This document shows, piece after piece, positions 61,511-64,000 of a stretch of 64,000 bases of DNA. Position 1 is the first letter of the stretch. The number at the start of each line of letters is the position of its first letter. The stretch covers positions 1-64,000 of the forward strand of contig NW_002476303.1 of NCBI RefSeq assembly GCF_000189635.1, given 5' to 3'. The translations under genes and the position numbers were made by a program. This DNA comes from Tetrahymena thermophila SB210. Lineage: Eukaryota > Ciliophora > Oligohymenophorea > Hymenostomatida > Tetrahymenidae. Below the pieces are notes generated by a model that saw only the letters and a program-made list of their open reading frames with translations, ran no database searches and was not told the DNA's origin.

Positions 61511-62454
61511 CATTGAATTAAATTAAAAAATATTTTCATATAACTACAGAAACATTTATTTTTTTAAGATAGATCTAAAATAATCTATAGTTGAATAAGA
61601 ATTGAAATGAATTAATAATCTTTATCTTTTTTTATTATAATTAAAACTAATTTAAGTTCATGCTATCTGATAAAATTCTATATTTGTATTACTTTTAAAT
61701 CTCTATCTATATTTATTATTTTTATTAATTAATTTTAAATAATTTTAGATCTTATTTTTGAGTTTGTTAAAATTAATTAACTGTAGACCCTCAATTTTCA
61801 TTTTATTTTAAGTTAAATTTAGAAATCTTAGATAATAAACTTATTCTTAAATAAAAAGATTGTGTGGGGAGGGGGGGGGGGGTTGTAAGAATTAATCAGA
61901 AACTACGGTATTTAATTTAAATATTCTTATTACAAAAACAATTAAATTACATAAGTTCTTCCAAGATTACTTACTATTCTTGCAGTAGTGCTACTACAAG
62001 AATTTTAACCCTGGAAGCGTTTATAATAAGATATAAATTTAAACATTCATTGACAGTAAATTTATATTTCAAGACAAAACAACTGAAGAAAAATATCAAA
62101 ACATTCAAAATAATAAAATAAATTGAAAATGCATTTTTATCAATAAATAATCTTGATATAAATTGAATATATTTAAAATAGATCTATTTAAGTTCTATCA
62201 GGTATATTATTGTTTAATATATTTAATTTGTAAAATACAAATATTAGGCTCATGAGGTTGAATTTTTTTGAATTGTACAATAGATAAAGTATGGGAAATA
62301 TAAAAATGAATTAACTAATTTAAAAAAAACAAAACAAATGAATAAAATTTATTGAATTTAATTTATATACAATTTATTTATATTTTAAAAATTTGATTTT
62401 TTTAAATAATTAATTTAATTTAACTAATTTGCATTTTTAATTAAAAATAGATTT
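61511..62454. other. Intergenic with a G-homopolymer
   Basis: 940 bp, AT-rich except for the tract GGGGA plus twelve G at 61866-61882. No coding frame supported. Confidence 0.6.
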
Positions 62455-64000
62455 TCAATCAATGTGAGGAAGACCTAATCCAAGCAAATTTGATAAATAC
62501 TGGCGTTGTTCTAATATATCACTTCTGTTTACTCTTGAGTCTTCGCTCATTTCTAAAAATTTTTATTCAAATAGCTTAACATTTTCTTTGGCTTCATGGA
62601 AGTACTAAGGACCTCTTTAAGCAAGAATGATAGCAAAATTTAAATAAATTAAATAATCCCTATTAAAAAAATAATTTGATTATAAAAAATAACAATTTTA
62701 TTTAATTTATTAATTTTGAACTTTTTTAATAACTTTACTTTTCTATTTCAATAGCTTTTCTGAATGCTGAACATGCATTAGGGAAATCCTCTAATCTATT
62801 TAAGCACTAACCTAAATGCATGTAAGTAATAGCATAATTAGGTCTCAAATTAATAGAAACAGTGAAAAAAAAGTAAGCTGTTGCATATCTATTTATTTAT
62901 TTATTTATAATAAAATTAATAAATGCTTTTTTTTTATCTTTAAGATTACTGTTAAGAAGTCATGTAAACTAACCCTAAGTTAAGGCAGGTAATCCACTCA
63001 AAAGGACTTAAATATAAAGCTTTTTTTAAACAAGCTATAGCGAAAATGTTTTTTTTCATTCCATAAAAGCACATGCCAATATTATTCCACAGCTAGTGGG
63101 AATTAGGATTGTATTTAGCCATTATTTTGTATTTCATCAAAGCAGACTCATATTCTTGTTTGTCCTTTAAATTTTATTAATTAAGTTAAGTATTTTATCT
63201 GATGTGTATTTATTTACTTGCATGACAGAACTTGCAGCTAAAATTGCTTTTAAGTCTTTGTTATTAACAGAAAGTGCCTGGCCAAGGTATTTGAAAGCCT
63301 TTTATTCATTTTATTATTTCAAGCAAATAACTCCCAAAATGACAAGGATATCTGAGTTGTCATTAGAATGTCTTATTAATATTAATTAATAAAGCAATTA
63401 AAAATCTACAAATTCAATTTTTCGTAAACATTTTACTATAAAGCTTCTTCGTAAATTTCAATAGCTTTTTCAGGTTCTTTTAAATCAGTGTACAACTTTC
63501 CTAATTCTAAGAATCTATCAAAAGAATAATATTAAAAATATAAAATAAATCTATCAAATCTACTTACGTCGATTCATGTTTCGAAAGTTAGTTGGCCTTC
63601 TAAAAACACTTTAAAGCTTATTAGTAATCGCCTAAATTGACAAAACATTAGCCCTAAGTATAATAAAGCTACCAGTCACTGGAATTAATATTAATTGCAT
63701 GATTGGCTACTTCAATACTAGCCTTAAATTTCTAAGCTAAAAACCTAATAAAACAAATTAAAATATCTGGAATTCATTAACTCATAAATCAATAAATAAA
63801 TACATTGAGCGACTAATTTATTTGAGAATATCATAATTTTATTCATTGTATGTATGTAAATCTTTTTAAAGTTCCAATGATTAAATCAACTCTCCTTAGT
63901 TCCTTAATATTAATGCTTATAAATAAATAAATAGCTATTTAAAAAATTGCTTCTTTAGTTTAAATTCTACATTTTAAAAAGTTAGCATATTCATGAGTTC
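62455..64000 (-). CDS. BBS4: BBS4, BBSome TPR subunit (C-terminal part)
   Basis: Partial gene; it runs off the right edge. Exons in the window: 63971-64000 (incomplete), 63804-63915, 63568-63744, 63437-63514, 63218-63371, 62950-63164, 62739-62888 and 62455-62659 with the TGA stop. The protein is a chain of tetratricopeptide repeats with strong BBS4 landmarks: [86 protein letters not shown] and [23 protein letters not shown]4 is a core subunit of the BBSome, which carries membrane proteins along cilia with intraflagellar transport. The C-terminal tail after the last repeat is short (ends [10 protein letters not shown]) and lacks the long low-complexity tail of vertebrate BBS4. All eight junctions are in phase. 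Confidence 0.92.

Noticed and set aside
61866-61882. Telomere or chromosome-end remnant
   Set aside because: The tract is a plain G-run; no GGGGTT repeat and no breakage motif is seen nearby.
63204-63389. Plus-strand frame of 61 codons
   Set aside because: Antisense of a BBS4 exon with strong TPR homology.
1-64000. tRNA or rRNA genes
   Set aside because: I looked for B-box-like GGTTCGAATCC motifs and GC-rich folded segments; none was convincing outside coding exons.

Overview
The window is nuclear DNA of a ciliate that reads TAA and TAG as glutamine and uses TGA as its only stop. Recognisable proteins (alpha-tubulin-like, uL1, BBS4, CEP164, CFAP96, LMBR1, a short-chain dehydrogenase) translate only under that code. 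Introns of about 50-500 nt, AT-rich with GTA...AG ends, fit Tetrahymena or a close oligohymenophorean better than Paramecium, whose introns are about 25 nt. I saw no telomeric G4T2 tract and no chromosome-breakage motif, so I cannot say whether this is macro- or micronuclear sequence. All exon models were made by eye from frame continuity, splice sites and homology remembered from families.

Positions 1-32,000 are dominated by three paralogous leucine-rich-repeat (LRR) genes of one architecture: a 39-nt first exon ending in phase 0, a 50-nt second exon ending in phase 2, a long array of (usually) 90-nt exons that each encode one 30-residue RNI-like LRR and all begin and end in phase 2, and a short basic terminal exon. 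Gene C (minus strand, 1737-11116) has about 44 exons. Gene A (plus, 11601-16556) starts 484 bp away, divergently, and has 11 repeat exons. Gene B (plus, 24910-31877) is a segmental copy of the A locus with 17 repeat exons. Exons and introns are duplicated together. The arrays carry a MITE-like element, a 138-bp hairpin element and a direct-repeat-flanked insertion inside one exon.

Between A and B lie two tandem copies of a small secreted six-cysteine peptide gene, a membrane-anchored short-chain dehydrogenase, and about 2.9 kb of mostly noncoding DNA with a GATA microsatellite and a possible LRR relic.

From 34 to 64 kb the window is ordinary gene-rich DNA: a TMEM135-like protein, a very divergent alpha-tubulin-like protein, CFAP96, an unrecognised probable mitochondrial protein, mitochondrial ribosomal protein uL1m, an LMBR1-family membrane protein, a large coiled-coil protein, CEP164, a second coiled-coil protein, a small frameshifted zinc-knuckle gene, and the C-terminal part of BBS4 running off the right edge. 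CFAP96, CEP164 and BBS4 are cilium or basal-body proteins, and the tubulin-like and two coiled-coil proteins may also be cytoskeletal. There is no evidence that this neighbourhood is more than coincidence in a ciliate genome.
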